From: Lachnospiraceae bacterium UBA3821
Lineage (GTDB): Bacteria > Bacillota > Clostridia > Lachnospirales > Lachnospiraceae
Assembly: GCA_002368865.1 (NCBI GenBank)
Contig: DFDT01000103.1
Location: forward strand, 1 to 6,423
Direction of reading: 5' to 3'
DNA length: 6,423 nt
This document shows, in pieces, positions 1 through 5,192 of this stretch (its first letter is position 1; every line of letters begins with the position of its first letter). A program made the position numbers and the translations under genes. Under the pieces are notes generated by a model, which saw only the letters and a program-made list of their open reading frames with translations, was not told the origin of the DNA and searched no databases.

Positions 1-151
1 GGAAATCCTTCTGATCCACGATCGTGGCAAACTGTGCGATCTCCTCTGTGGAATGTCTGAGTGTTTCCTCAAACAAAAGCGTTTCATCCTCAAATACACC
101 GATCTTTGTGGAAGTGGAACCCGGATTAATGATCAAACTCTTGATTGACAT
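1..151 (-). CDS. buk: Butyrate kinase, N-terminal part (5' end of gene only)
   Basis: Butyrate kinase converts butyryl phosphate plus ADP to butyrate plus ATP, the last, ATP-yielding step of butyrate fermentation in the cytoplasm. Only the first 50 codons lie in the window; the gene continues past position 1. The N-terminus reads [20 protein letters not shown], the phosphate-binding first strand and turn (NPGSTSTK) typical of the acetate/butyrate kinase (ASKHA) superfamily, and the '[10 protein letters not shown]' form favours butyrate over acetate kinase. The ATG at 151 follows a purine-rich site (GGAGAGGAG) on the minus strand. An ATG at 158 is in a different frame. It lies 41 bp downstream of ptb in the same direction, so the two are almost certainly co-transcribed. 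Identification is strong from N-terminal sequence plus neighbour; a branched-chain fatty acid kinase is the main alternative. Confidence 0.93.
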   Translation of the reverse strand, partial: MSIKSLIINPGSTSTKIGVFEDETLLFEETLRHSTEEIAQFATIVDQKDF

Positions 152-192
152 ATGACATCTCCTCTCCTTCTTTATCCCTTTCTCTCAGCCCT

Positions 193-1107
193 TTACTTCT
201 GCATCGCATTTGCAACTGCTGCTGCCAATGCCAAAGAATTCACCTTCGTCTCAAAGCTGTCAGACCGGCTGGTCAGGATCACCGGAACTTTTGTCCCGGT
301 CAGAATACAACCGTTCTGTCCGCCTGCCATATGCACCATTGTCTTATACACCAGATTGCCGGCGTGAATATCCGGGAACAACAGCACATCCGCATCTCCC
401 TGAATCTTTCTGTCCATTGCCGCTTTATGTCTTGCAGCCTCCGGATCAATCGCCAGATCCATGGAAAGCGGTCCGTCCACGATACAGTCGCCCAATTCAC
501 CGGCAGCTCCCATCTTCGTCAGTTCTTCTGCCTCCACAGTCACAGGCATCTTCGGATTTACCACCTCTACTGCTGCCAATGGCGCTACCTTAGGTGTCTG
601 CACACCACAGGCCTTACATACCGGAATCGTATTTCTGATAATGTTTGCCTTGTCCTCCAGGGTAGGATATGTCATAAAAGCAACATCCGTCAAAAAGAGC
701 AGCCTGTCAATCCCGGGGATCTCAAACACACTCACATGAGACAACGTCCCGCCGGTACGCAGCCCCACTTCTTTATCCAGCACGCTCTTCAAGAAATTCT
801 TTGAATCAATGATGCCTTTCATATACATATCCGCAACACCGTCATGGGCAAGTTTCACAGCCTTCAGAGAAGCCTGAATCACATCCGGCTCATTGATGAT
901 CTCATAGCCTGTCAGATCCATGTCCAAAGCAGCAGCGATCTCCTTGATCTTCGCCTCGTCACCCACCAGGATCGCATCCGCGATCCCACGCTCTTTCGCC
1001 GCTCTCACCGCCTCCAGCACAGCCTCATCCTGCGCCACGGAAACAGCCACCTTCTTCATGCCGCTCTTTCTTACTTTCTCCGCAATTTCGTCAAATCTCT
1101 TTCCCAT
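193..1107 (-). CDS. ptb: Phosphate butyryltransferase
   Basis: Transfers the butyryl group from CoA to inorganic phosphate, giving butyryl phosphate for butyrate kinase. The 304-residue product has the usual family length (about 300) and is recognisable throughout as a phosphate acetyl/butyryltransferase-fold enzyme. Family stretches seen include VAVSVAQDEAVLEAV (20-34), LVGD (47-50), a KEVGLRTGGTLSHVSVFE segment (112-129), VNPKMP (183-188), VDGPLSMD (210-217) and LTSRSDSFETKVNSLALAA near the C-terminus (278-296). The frame is open upstream to 1173, but the ATG at 1107 is chosen because it follows AAAGGAAAGGAAC and begins at the usual family N-terminus (GKRFDEI). The longer start would also place the promoter and operator inside the coding region. 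buk follows 41 bp downstream. The pairing and sequence argue for ptb rather than pta. Confidence 0.96.
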   Translation of the reverse strand: MGKRFDEIAEKVRKSGMKKVAVSVAQDEAVLEAVRAAKERGIADAILVGDEAKIKEIAAALDMDLTGYEIINEPDVIQASLKAVKLAHDGVADMYMKGIIDSKNFLKSVLDKEVGLRTGGTLSHVSVFEIPGIDRLLFLTDVAFMTYPTLEDKANIIRNTIPVCKACGVQTPKVAPLAAVEVVNPKMPVTVEAEELTKMGAAGELGDCIVDGPLSMDLAIDPEAARHKAAMDRKIQGDADVLLFPDIHAGNLVYKTMVHMAGGQNGCILTGTKVPVILTSRSDSFETKVNSLALAAAVANAMQK

Positions 1108-1150
1108 TGTTCCTTTCCTTTCCCGATCTGTCGTTTTGCTTTTTATTATA

Positions 1151-1168
1151 TCGTTAAAATTATAACAC
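1151..1168 (-). promoter_or_regulatory. Candidate Rex (NADH-sensing repressor) operator at ptb promoter
   Basis: The minus strand reads GTGTTATAATTTTAACGA. The clostridial Rex consensus, from memory, is TTGTTAANNNNTTAACAA; 11 of its 14 specified bases match, and the core half-sites GTTA-N6-TAAC are intact. The site covers the second -10 box (1159-1164) and lies at the expected start region of the first promoter, so a bound repressor would block either. Rex is known to control fermentation genes in Firmicutes, including butyrate-pathway genes in several clostridia. The match is AT-rich and imperfect, so chance is possible. Confidence 0.5.
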
Positions 1169-1204
1169 TTCAAAAATCATAGCACATTCACATGTAAAAA
1201 TCAA
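1159..1204 (-). promoter_or_regulatory. Promoter region of ptb-buk (two overlapping candidates)
   Basis: On the minus strand there is TTGATT (1199-1204), a 17-bp spacer and TATGAT (1176-1181) preceded by TGC, so it carries an extended -10 as well. A second, perfect TATAAT sits downstream at 1159-1164, preceded by TGT (extended -10), but without a convincing -35 box at 16-18 bp. Either would give a short leader before the ptb ATG at 1107. Which one is used cannot be told from sequence. Confidence 0.75.
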
Positions 1205-1207
1205 GGC

Positions 1208-1254
1208 ATAAAAGCATCGATCATGCCACATGAATGAAGCTACATGATCGATGC
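1208..1254 (-). terminator. Rho-independent terminator of the HAD gene, overlapping its last codons
   Basis: A perfect 12-bp inverted repeat (GCATCGATCATG at 1214-1225, CATGATCGATGC at 1243-1254) with a 17-nt loop is followed on the minus strand by TTTT (1210-1213) and a T-rich stretch. The upstream arm is made of the last four sense codons of the HAD gene, and the stop codon lies in the loop. The plus-strand side lacks a T-run, so it acts for minus-strand transcription only. Confidence 0.75.
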
Positions 1255-1890
1255 CGCGATCTCACCAAGAGAATCCGCACATTGATACAGATACGGTCTG
1301 ACCGTTTCATCCGCAGGTGTCTGATCCGGGATCATGATCACCCGACAGCCCGCGCGCCAAGCGGACATCACGCCGTTCGGCGAATCCTCCACCGCTGTAC
1401 ATTCCTCCGGTTTTAATCCCATTTTTTCACAGGCATACAGATAAATGTCCGGCGACGGTTTTCCCTCCTTCACCGACGTAGCGGAGATCACTTCACTGAA
1501 AAATTCCGCCAACCCGGTCTGCGCCAGATACCGATCCGCCCGCTCTCTATCCGTGGCAGTGACCACGGCCGTGATCACACCTTTGTCCCGCAATACCGTG
1601 AGCAGCTCCTTTGCCCCCGGTTTCACCCGGATGCCGTCCCGGGCAAGGGCCTCCTCCATCAGCTCCTTACGCTTTTCCCGCACCGCATGATAATCCAATT
1701 CCTTCCCATACCATTCCCGCAGCCGCTGCGGCGCAAAAGGACGCCCCAGACTGCGCATGGACAGAGCCTGCTCATCCGTCATCGTGTATCCGAACGCCGC
1801 CAGCGCTTTCGGCCAAAACACACGATAATAGCACTCCGTGTCGATCAGAGTGCCGTCCATATCAAATAAAAAAGCCTTTAATTGTTCCAT
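1240..1890 (-). CDS. HAD-superfamily hydrolase, beta-phosphoglucomutase-like
   Basis: The 216-residue product is a cytoplasmic haloacid dehalogenase-family enzyme of subfamily I, with an alpha-helical cap between motifs I and II. Motif I is DMDGT with nucleophile D10 and acid/base D12, followed by LIDTE. Motif II is the threonine of VVTAT (T111). Motif III is the lysine in GKPSPD (K144). Motif IV is EDSPNG with E168 and D169. All catalytic positions are present, so the enzyme should be active. The DTE after motif I and the EDSPNG motif place it with beta-phosphoglucomutase, phosphoglycolate phosphatase and sugar-phosphate phosphatase relatives; the true substrate cannot be read from sequence. 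The start at 1890 has a modest upstream AGGGAT. It is a single-gene unit, divergent from the membrane protein gene at 1987 and closed by its own terminator before ptb. Confidence 0.9.
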   Translation of the reverse strand: MEQLKAFLFDMDGTLIDTECYYRVFWPKALAAFGYTMTDEQALSMRSLGRPFAPQRLREWYGKELDYHAVREKRKELMEEALARDGIRVKPGAKELLTVLRDKGVITAVVTATDRERADRYLAQTGLAEFFSEVISATSVKEGKPSPDIYLYACEKMGLKPEECTAVEDSPNGVMSAWRAGCRVIMIPDQTPADETVRPYLYQCADSLGEIAASIM

Positions 1891-1918
1891 CGTTTCATCC
1901 CTGATTCCTTATTTTATG

Positions 1919-1947
1919 TTGATTTTATTTTCTGGATTTCATATAAT
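1919..1947 (+). promoter_or_regulatory. Promoter of the small membrane protein gene
   Basis: TTGATT (1919-1924), a 17-bp spacer and a perfect TATAAT (1942-1947) lie about 40 bp before the ATG at 1987. This is a near-consensus housekeeping (sigma-A type) promoter. No equally clear promoter was found for the divergent HAD gene in the same 96-bp gap. Confidence 0.8.
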
Positions 1948-1986
1948 GAGTGCAGAAACAGCCGACATTACACGGAGGGCAACCCT

Positions 1987-2433
1987 ATGAGCAGATACCG
2001 ACAAGTGGAATCAGAAAAAAGCCATAAGAGCTACCAGGCCAGAATCTGGTGGGCACTCTGGGGCGTTGCCATCGTTGTGCTGATCTACACTGCATGGACG
2101 CAGATCCGGGAATTCCGGCTGACCCATTACGGGCAGATGTTTGTAGGCGACTATTATATCTACAGCGGAGAGGAACTGGTAAAATATGTGGATCCACGGG
2201 ATCAGCATAACTACAGTTTTAATGTGAGCGGACTGGATGCCATCCACGACGGCGACAAGATCAACATGTATTACTGGACCGAAATACACAAAGCCGAGCC
2301 GCACAGGAATCCCACCCTTTGGCTGAAAGCCTATCTCTTTTTCGGCATCGCTTTCGTGCTGATCTCCATCCGCATCCGTCGGATCTACAAAGCGCCTTAT
2401 GAGATCTATGATGTCCGGGAAATCGAGCAATAG
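1987..2433 (+). CDS. Small two-transmembrane protein of unknown function
   Basis: The 148-residue protein is not recognised. It has a short charged N-terminus (1-19), a first hydrophobic helix rich in tryptophan (about 20-37), a roughly 75-residue polar segment, a second helix (about 112-130) and a short basic then acidic tail. By the positive-inside rule (RIRR after the second helix, K/R before the first) both termini are cytoplasmic and the central domain is outside. That domain is rich in Tyr and contains YGQMFVGDYYIYSG and HDGDKINMYYW, suggestive of a small beta-strand fold; this is inference. The frame is open from 1882, but the ATG at 1987 is preceded by GGAGGG (1974-1979) at good spacing and lies downstream of the promoter. 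It converges with the deacylase gene, with only 6 bp between stop codons. Confidence 0.82.
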   Translation: MSRYRQVESEKSHKSYQARIWWALWGVAIVVLIYTAWTQIREFRLTHYGQMFVGDYYIYSGEELVKYVDPRDQHNYSFNVSGLDAIHDGDKINMYYWTEIHKAEPHRNPTLWLKAYLFFGIAFVLISIRIRRIYKAPYEIYDVREIEQ

Positions 2434-2439
2434 GCCTGA

Positions 2440-2928
2440 TCACTCCGCAACAATATCCACAAACTTTGCATTCACAACTTTCGCCAGATCATTGGGATTC
2501 AGATGGATCTGTGCCCCGATCTGTCCGCCGCTGATGATGATCTTATCAAAATTTTTCGCACTCTCATGGATAAAGGTAGGGAATAATTTCTTCATACCCA
2601 CCGGCGTACAGCCGCCCCGGATATATCCCGTCACCCCATTGATATCTTTTACATGGATCATTTCCACGGACTTCTCCCCGGCACACTTTGCCGCCTTTTT
2701 GAAATCCACTTCCTTGTCCACCGGCAACACAAATACATAATGCTCCCCGCTTTTTCCCACCGTCACCAGAGTCTTGAAACTAATCTCATAGGCCTGTCCA
2801 AGCTGGTCGGCAATGTGGATGCCGTCGATGAACTCCTCACAGGTATAAGTGACCACCTCATAGGGAATTTTGTTTTTATCCAAAATACGCATGGCATTGG
2901 TCTTCACTTCTTTTTCTTTCTTAGCCAT
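2440..2928 (-). CDS. ybaK: YbaK/EbsC-family aminoacyl-tRNA deacylase (Cys-tRNA(Pro) type)
   Basis: The 162-residue protein belongs to the YbaK/ProX/EbsC editing family, which hydrolyses misacylated tRNA, classically Cys-tRNA(Pro) made by prolyl-tRNA synthetase. Family features seen are KTNAMRILDKNKIPYE at 9-24, the conserved lysine of the FKTLV segment (K52), the glycine-rich GYIRGGCTPVG segment (101-111), and SGGQIGAQI (133-141). Length is normal for a stand-alone editing protein. An upstream in-frame ATG at 2946 has its purine-rich sequence only 2 bp away, whereas the ATG at 2928 follows AAAGGG at 7 bp and gives the usual MAKKEKEVKTNAM start, so 2928 is chosen. It follows the phosphatase gene by 48 bp and is probably co-transcribed. 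Substrate preference (Cys versus Ala or other) is inferred from family only. Confidence 0.93.
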   Translation of the reverse strand: MAKKEKEVKTNAMRILDKNKIPYEVVTYTCEEFIDGIHIADQLGQAYEISFKTLVTVGKSGEHYVFVLPVDKEVDFKKAAKCAGEKSVEMIHVKDINGVTGYIRGGCTPVGMKKLFPTFIHESAKNFDKIIISGGQIGAQIHLNPNDLAKVVNAKFVDIVAE

Positions 2929-2976
2929 TACTGTACCCTTTCTCATATCCTTCTTGTTTTCTCTGACTGCCCTGTA

Positions 2977-3441
2977 TTACACGCTCAATTCCGACAGACA
3001 TTCCTCTAGCAGGCCTTTGCACCCCGCCATCACATCACGGTAGGTATCATCAAAATTCCCGGTGTACCAAGGATCTGCAATATCGCGCTGCAGACCGGCA
3101 TAGGTGCCCAGTTTGCGGATCTTGCCCTCCGGATCACCGCCGGCAATATTAATCATATTGCGGATATTAGCCCCGTCCATGCCGATCAGAAGATCATATT
3201 TGTCATAATCCGCCCGCGTCATCTGAACCGCCTGATGTGGGATCACAGGAATCCCCTCCTGACGAAGCTTATTCACCGTTCCATAGTGAGGCGGATTGCC
3301 AATCTCCTCTCGACTGGTGGCCGCAGAGGCGATCTGAAATCGGTCTGCCAGACGACGTTGCGCTACCAGATAAGTCATAATGCTCTGAGCCATTGTCGAT
3401 CTGCAAATATTGCCGTGGCAAATGAATAACACTTTTATCAT
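2977..3441 (-). CDS. Low-molecular-weight protein tyrosine phosphatase
   Basis: The 154-residue protein is a cytoplasmic LMW-PTP. The N-terminal phosphate-binding loop is CHGNICRS, i.e. C-X5-R with nucleophile C8 and arginine R14, followed by the conserved serine S15. C13 is the second cysteine that can form a protective disulphide with C8. The general acid lies in the DPWYTG loop (D123). All catalytic residues are present. Targets in bacteria are often tyrosine kinases of polysaccharide synthesis or arginine-phosphorylated proteins, but no such partner is encoded nearby. The frame extends to a TTG at 3459; the ATG at 3441 is preferred because it begins MIKVLFICHGN as in the family and has GGAG about 9 bp upstream. 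The ybaK-like gene follows 48 bp downstream in the same direction. Confidence 0.94.
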   Translation of the reverse strand: MIKVLFICHGNICRSTMAQSIMTYLVAQRRLADRFQIASAATSREEIGNPPHYGTVNKLRQEGIPVIPHQAVQMTRADYDKYDLLIGMDGANIRNMINIAGGDPEGKIRKLGTYAGLQRDIADPWYTGNFDDTYRDVMAGCKGLLEECLSELSV

Positions 3442-3473
3442 CGATTTTCGCTCCGTCAAATCTTCTTCATCTC

Positions 3474-3551
3474 CTATAACCCTTCCGTTTCAATTGCGAT
3501 TACTTCCTGCTCCGGTTCACGCATGTCATGTATTCGCGGCAAATACGTCAT
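3474..3551 (-). CDS. Possible 25-codon small ORF or gene remnant upstream of the phosphatase gene
   Basis: A short frame runs from ATG at 3551 to TAG at 3474. Its peptide begins MTYLPRIHDM and ends in an acidic stretch (EPEQEVIAIETEGL). The stop lies 32 bp before the phosphatase start, and the sequence around it (TATAGGAG) could serve as a ribosome binding site. Its own upstream signal (GGTGAT) is weak. It could be a leader peptide, the C-terminal tail of a gene lost when the neighbouring AT-rich ATPase gene arrived, or chance. Nothing recognisable is encoded. Confidence 0.2.
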   Translation of the reverse strand: MTYLPRIHDMREPEQEVIAIETEGL

Positions 3552-3592
3552 TCATCACCGGAATGCCTATGAATCGCCACAGATGATGTAAC

Positions 3593-4933
3593 TCAAATGA
3601 ATGGAACCATATAAACCGGAATATAGTGAATCCCATTTTCCCACTTATAATCTTTCGTATGGACTACATATTTATCCCTTATGCGTCTACTGAACTTATC
3701 ACAAAAAACATCCAATGATTTATGACTTCTGTATTTTCCGGACTTCACCTCTATAGGACATACCTTATCCCCTACTGAAGTTATAAAGTCGATTTCATAT
3801 AAATGATTCGACGTATCACTTTCCATCGTAAAGTAGAAAAGATTGTTCCCTTTCGCAATAAGCATCTGGGGGACAGCGTTTTCATAGACGTATCCCAGAT
3901 TTGCTTCCAATTTATCTGATAACAGTTTATTGTAAATTACATTCTCAGTATAATGTTTATCCTTGAATGCAAGCGTCACAAATATACCGGTATCAGCCGT
4001 AAATAACTTATATCGTCCCGCGTCCTTTTCTAACGCCATTCCCACTCCGGGGTTATTTGCATGATAAGCAATATTAACCGTATATGAGCTTAACATATCT
4101 GGCAACAATTCACGCACCTGTTCCGAACGCGTCCCCTCTCTCGCATATGATAATACATATCTTGACGCATTACTACTGAGACTGGCAGGTATGGCATCAA
4201 ATATGTCCCCCGCCAAACCTGTATTATCAATTTTTGAATAATCCTCTTCATATAGATCCACTATTTCTCTTTTTGTTGTGTCAACAGCCTGCAAATTATT
4301 TAGCTTCAAATAGGTTTCTATAGCCTGTGGCATTCCCCCAATAAGCATATACAACCTAAAAATCCTCATAAGATTTCTATGCATTGCATTACCAGCCGGT
4401 TTCTTTTTTTTCAAAAGCATTTTGATAGTTTCAGCAGTAATTTCGTCACCAATCGCCCATAAAAACTCCTCAAAGTCCATCGGATACATGGATATCTTAT
4501 GTTCTTCACTTGGTATCAAAATATCCTTGGTATTCTTTTTTATAGATATAAGCGAGCCCGTTTCAATATATTTATATCTGCCATCTGCCACAAGATACTT
4601 AATGGCCTGTCTGGCTTGGGGCAGCAGCTGAACTTCGTCAAATATAATCACCGACTCTTGTACAAACAACCGAGTTCCTGTTAATTGTTGCAATTGTAAA
4701 AAGAAAAAGTCCAAATCATAGGTATCTTCAAATAATTCTTTGATTGCCTTGCTGGCATGAGCAAAATCAAGCAAAATATATGATTTAAACTCTTTTCGGG
4801 CAAATTCCTCTACTATTGTAGATTTACCGACGCGCCTTGCTCCTTTTATAAGCAACGCATATTTATCACTCAACTTCTCTTTCCACTCAAGAATTTCATC
4901 ATATATTTTCCTTTTGAATATAGGCTTTCCCAT
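3593..4933 (-). CDS. AAA_14/DUF4143-type ATPase with nuclease-like C-terminus
   Basis: The 446-residue product is one of the 'predicted ATPase' proteins common in gut and archaeal genomes, with an N-terminal P-loop domain (AAA_14) and a C-terminal DUF4143-like part. The Walker A motif is GARRVGKST (31-39), Walker B is VIIFDE (95-100), and a sensor-like ETGSLIS lies at 124-130. Near the C-terminus YEIDFI (379-384) and CPIEVKSGK (392-400) match the D...ExK pattern of PD-(D/E)XK nucleases (D382, E395, K397). Its biological role is not established. The ATG at 4933 follows AAAGGTGG at 8 bp; a GTG 12 bp upstream lies inside that site and is rejected. The gene is clearly more AT-rich than its neighbours, stands alone, and has an unusual repeat-bearing upstream region, consistent with horizontal acquisition. 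No clear terminator follows it. Confidence 0.9.
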   Translation of the reverse strand: MGKPIFKRKIYDEILEWKEKLSDKYALLIKGARRVGKSTIVEEFARKEFKSYILLDFAHASKAIKELFEDTYDLDFFFLQLQQLTGTRLFVQESVIIFDEVQLLPQARQAIKYLVADGRYKYIETGSLISIKKNTKDILIPSEEHKISMYPMDFEEFLWAIGDEITAETIKMLLKKKKPAGNAMHRNLMRIFRLYMLIGGMPQAIETYLKLNNLQAVDTTKREIVDLYEEDYSKIDNTGLAGDIFDAIPASLSSNASRYVLSYAREGTRSEQVRELLPDMLSSYTVNIAYHANNPGVGMALEKDAGRYKLFTADTGIFVTLAFKDKHYTENVIYNKLLSDKLEANLGYVYENAVPQMLIAKGNNLFYFTMESDTSNHLYEIDFITSVGDKVCPIEVKSGKYRSHKSLDVFCDKFSRRIRDKYVVHTKDYKWENGIHYIPVYMVPFI

Positions 4934-4957
4934 ATAACAGACCACCTTTCAGTAAAA

Positions 4958-4986
4958 AGTATAACGCAAATCCACACACTTGTAAA
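4958..4986 (-). promoter_or_regulatory. Proximal promoter of the ATPase gene
   Basis: On the minus strand TTTACA (4981-4986), a 17-bp spacer and TATACT (4958-4963) lie about 25 bp before the start codon, giving a very short leader that still contains the ribosome binding site. The spacer contains one copy of the 11-bp repeat (4965-4975), so a protein bound there would compete with RNA polymerase. Confidence 0.75.
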
Positions 4987-5073
4987 TCAGCATTTGCGCA
5001 AATCCCCGTTCGCATAATATATTATATCGCTCAAATCCCCATTTATTCAATTTGAAATTCCGCGGAAATCCCC
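4965..5073 (-). repeat. Four direct 11-bp iteron-like repeats at 32-33 bp spacing
   Basis: On the minus strand the copies are GGGGATTTCCG (5063-5073), GGGGATTTGAG (5030-5040), GGGGATTTGCG (4997-5007) and GTGGATTTGCG (4965-4975). Start-to-start distances are 33, 33 and 32 bp, close to three helical turns, so all copies face roughly the same side of the helix. The intervening sequences are unrelated to each other, so this is not a simple tandem duplication. The most likely role is a multi-site operator for a regulator of the ATPase gene, possibly the ATPase itself. Role is inference. Confidence 0.7.
5021..5050 (-). promoter_or_regulatory. Possible second, upstream promoter for the ATPase gene
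   Basis: TTGAAT (5045-5050), an 18-bp spacer and a perfect TATAAT (5021-5026) occur on the minus strand. As at the proximal promoter, one repeat copy (5030-5040) falls in the spacer. The -10 region lies in a 12-bp AT palindrome (5014-5025), so the match could be a chance product of AT-rich sequence. Confidence 0.4.
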
Positions 5074-5104
5074 ACTAAATTAAGTATAAGTTAATAAGTT
5101 TAAT

Positions 5105-5138
5105 CACAAAAGGAGAAGTCCAGACAGGCTTCTCCTTT
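5105..5138 (-). terminator. Rho-independent terminator after the zinc-ribbon membrane protein gene
   Basis: A perfect 10-bp inverted repeat, AAAGGAGAAG (5109-5118) and CTTCTCCTTT (5129-5138), can be extended by two pairs (one wobble) to leave a 6-nt loop. On the minus strand the stem runs into CTTTTGTGATT, a short T-rich tail. It lies 55 bp beyond the stop codon at 5193 and separates this unit from the ATPase control region. Confidence 0.75.
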
Positions 5139-5192
5139 CGACCATAATCGTCGGCTCTGAAATCCAGCCGTGGCACACAAATAGGATTTTAA

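Noticed and set aside
145..804. A 219-codon open frame on the plus strand
   Set aside because: It lies wholly antisense to ptb and the buk start. Its product is Cys/His/Arg/Ser-rich low-complexity sequence typical of a reverse-strand shadow, with no ribosome binding site.
1108..1173. Extended N-terminus for ptb (22 extra residues)
   Set aside because: It would place the -10 box and Rex-like site inside the coding region. The family N-terminus and a good ribosome binding site support 1107.
1882..1986. Extended N-terminus for the small membrane protein (35 extra residues)
   Set aside because: The extension covers the TTGATT/TATAAT promoter and has no ribosome binding site, while ATG 1987 has GGAGGG at good spacing.
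2011..2430. A 139-codon minus-strand frame opposite the small membrane protein gene
   Set aside because: Fully antisense to a gene with a clear promoter, ribosome binding site and membrane topology; no start signal of its own.
2434..2439. Bidirectional terminator between the converging genes
   Set aside because: The gap is 6 bp, and no stem with T-tracts could be found in the flanking coding ends.
3540..3576. ATTCAT...ATGAAT inverted repeat after the ATPase gene
   Set aside because: Only a 6-bp AT-rich stem without a T-run; not enough to call a terminator or an attachment site.
4965..5073. CRISPR-like array
   Set aside because: Repeats are only 11 bp and vary between copies, there are just four, and no cas genes are present; spaced regulatory sites fit better.
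5152..5170. CGGCT...AGCCG hairpin after the zinc-ribbon gene
   Set aside because: A 5-bp stem with a 9-nt loop and no T-run; the stronger hairpin at 5109-5138 explains termination.
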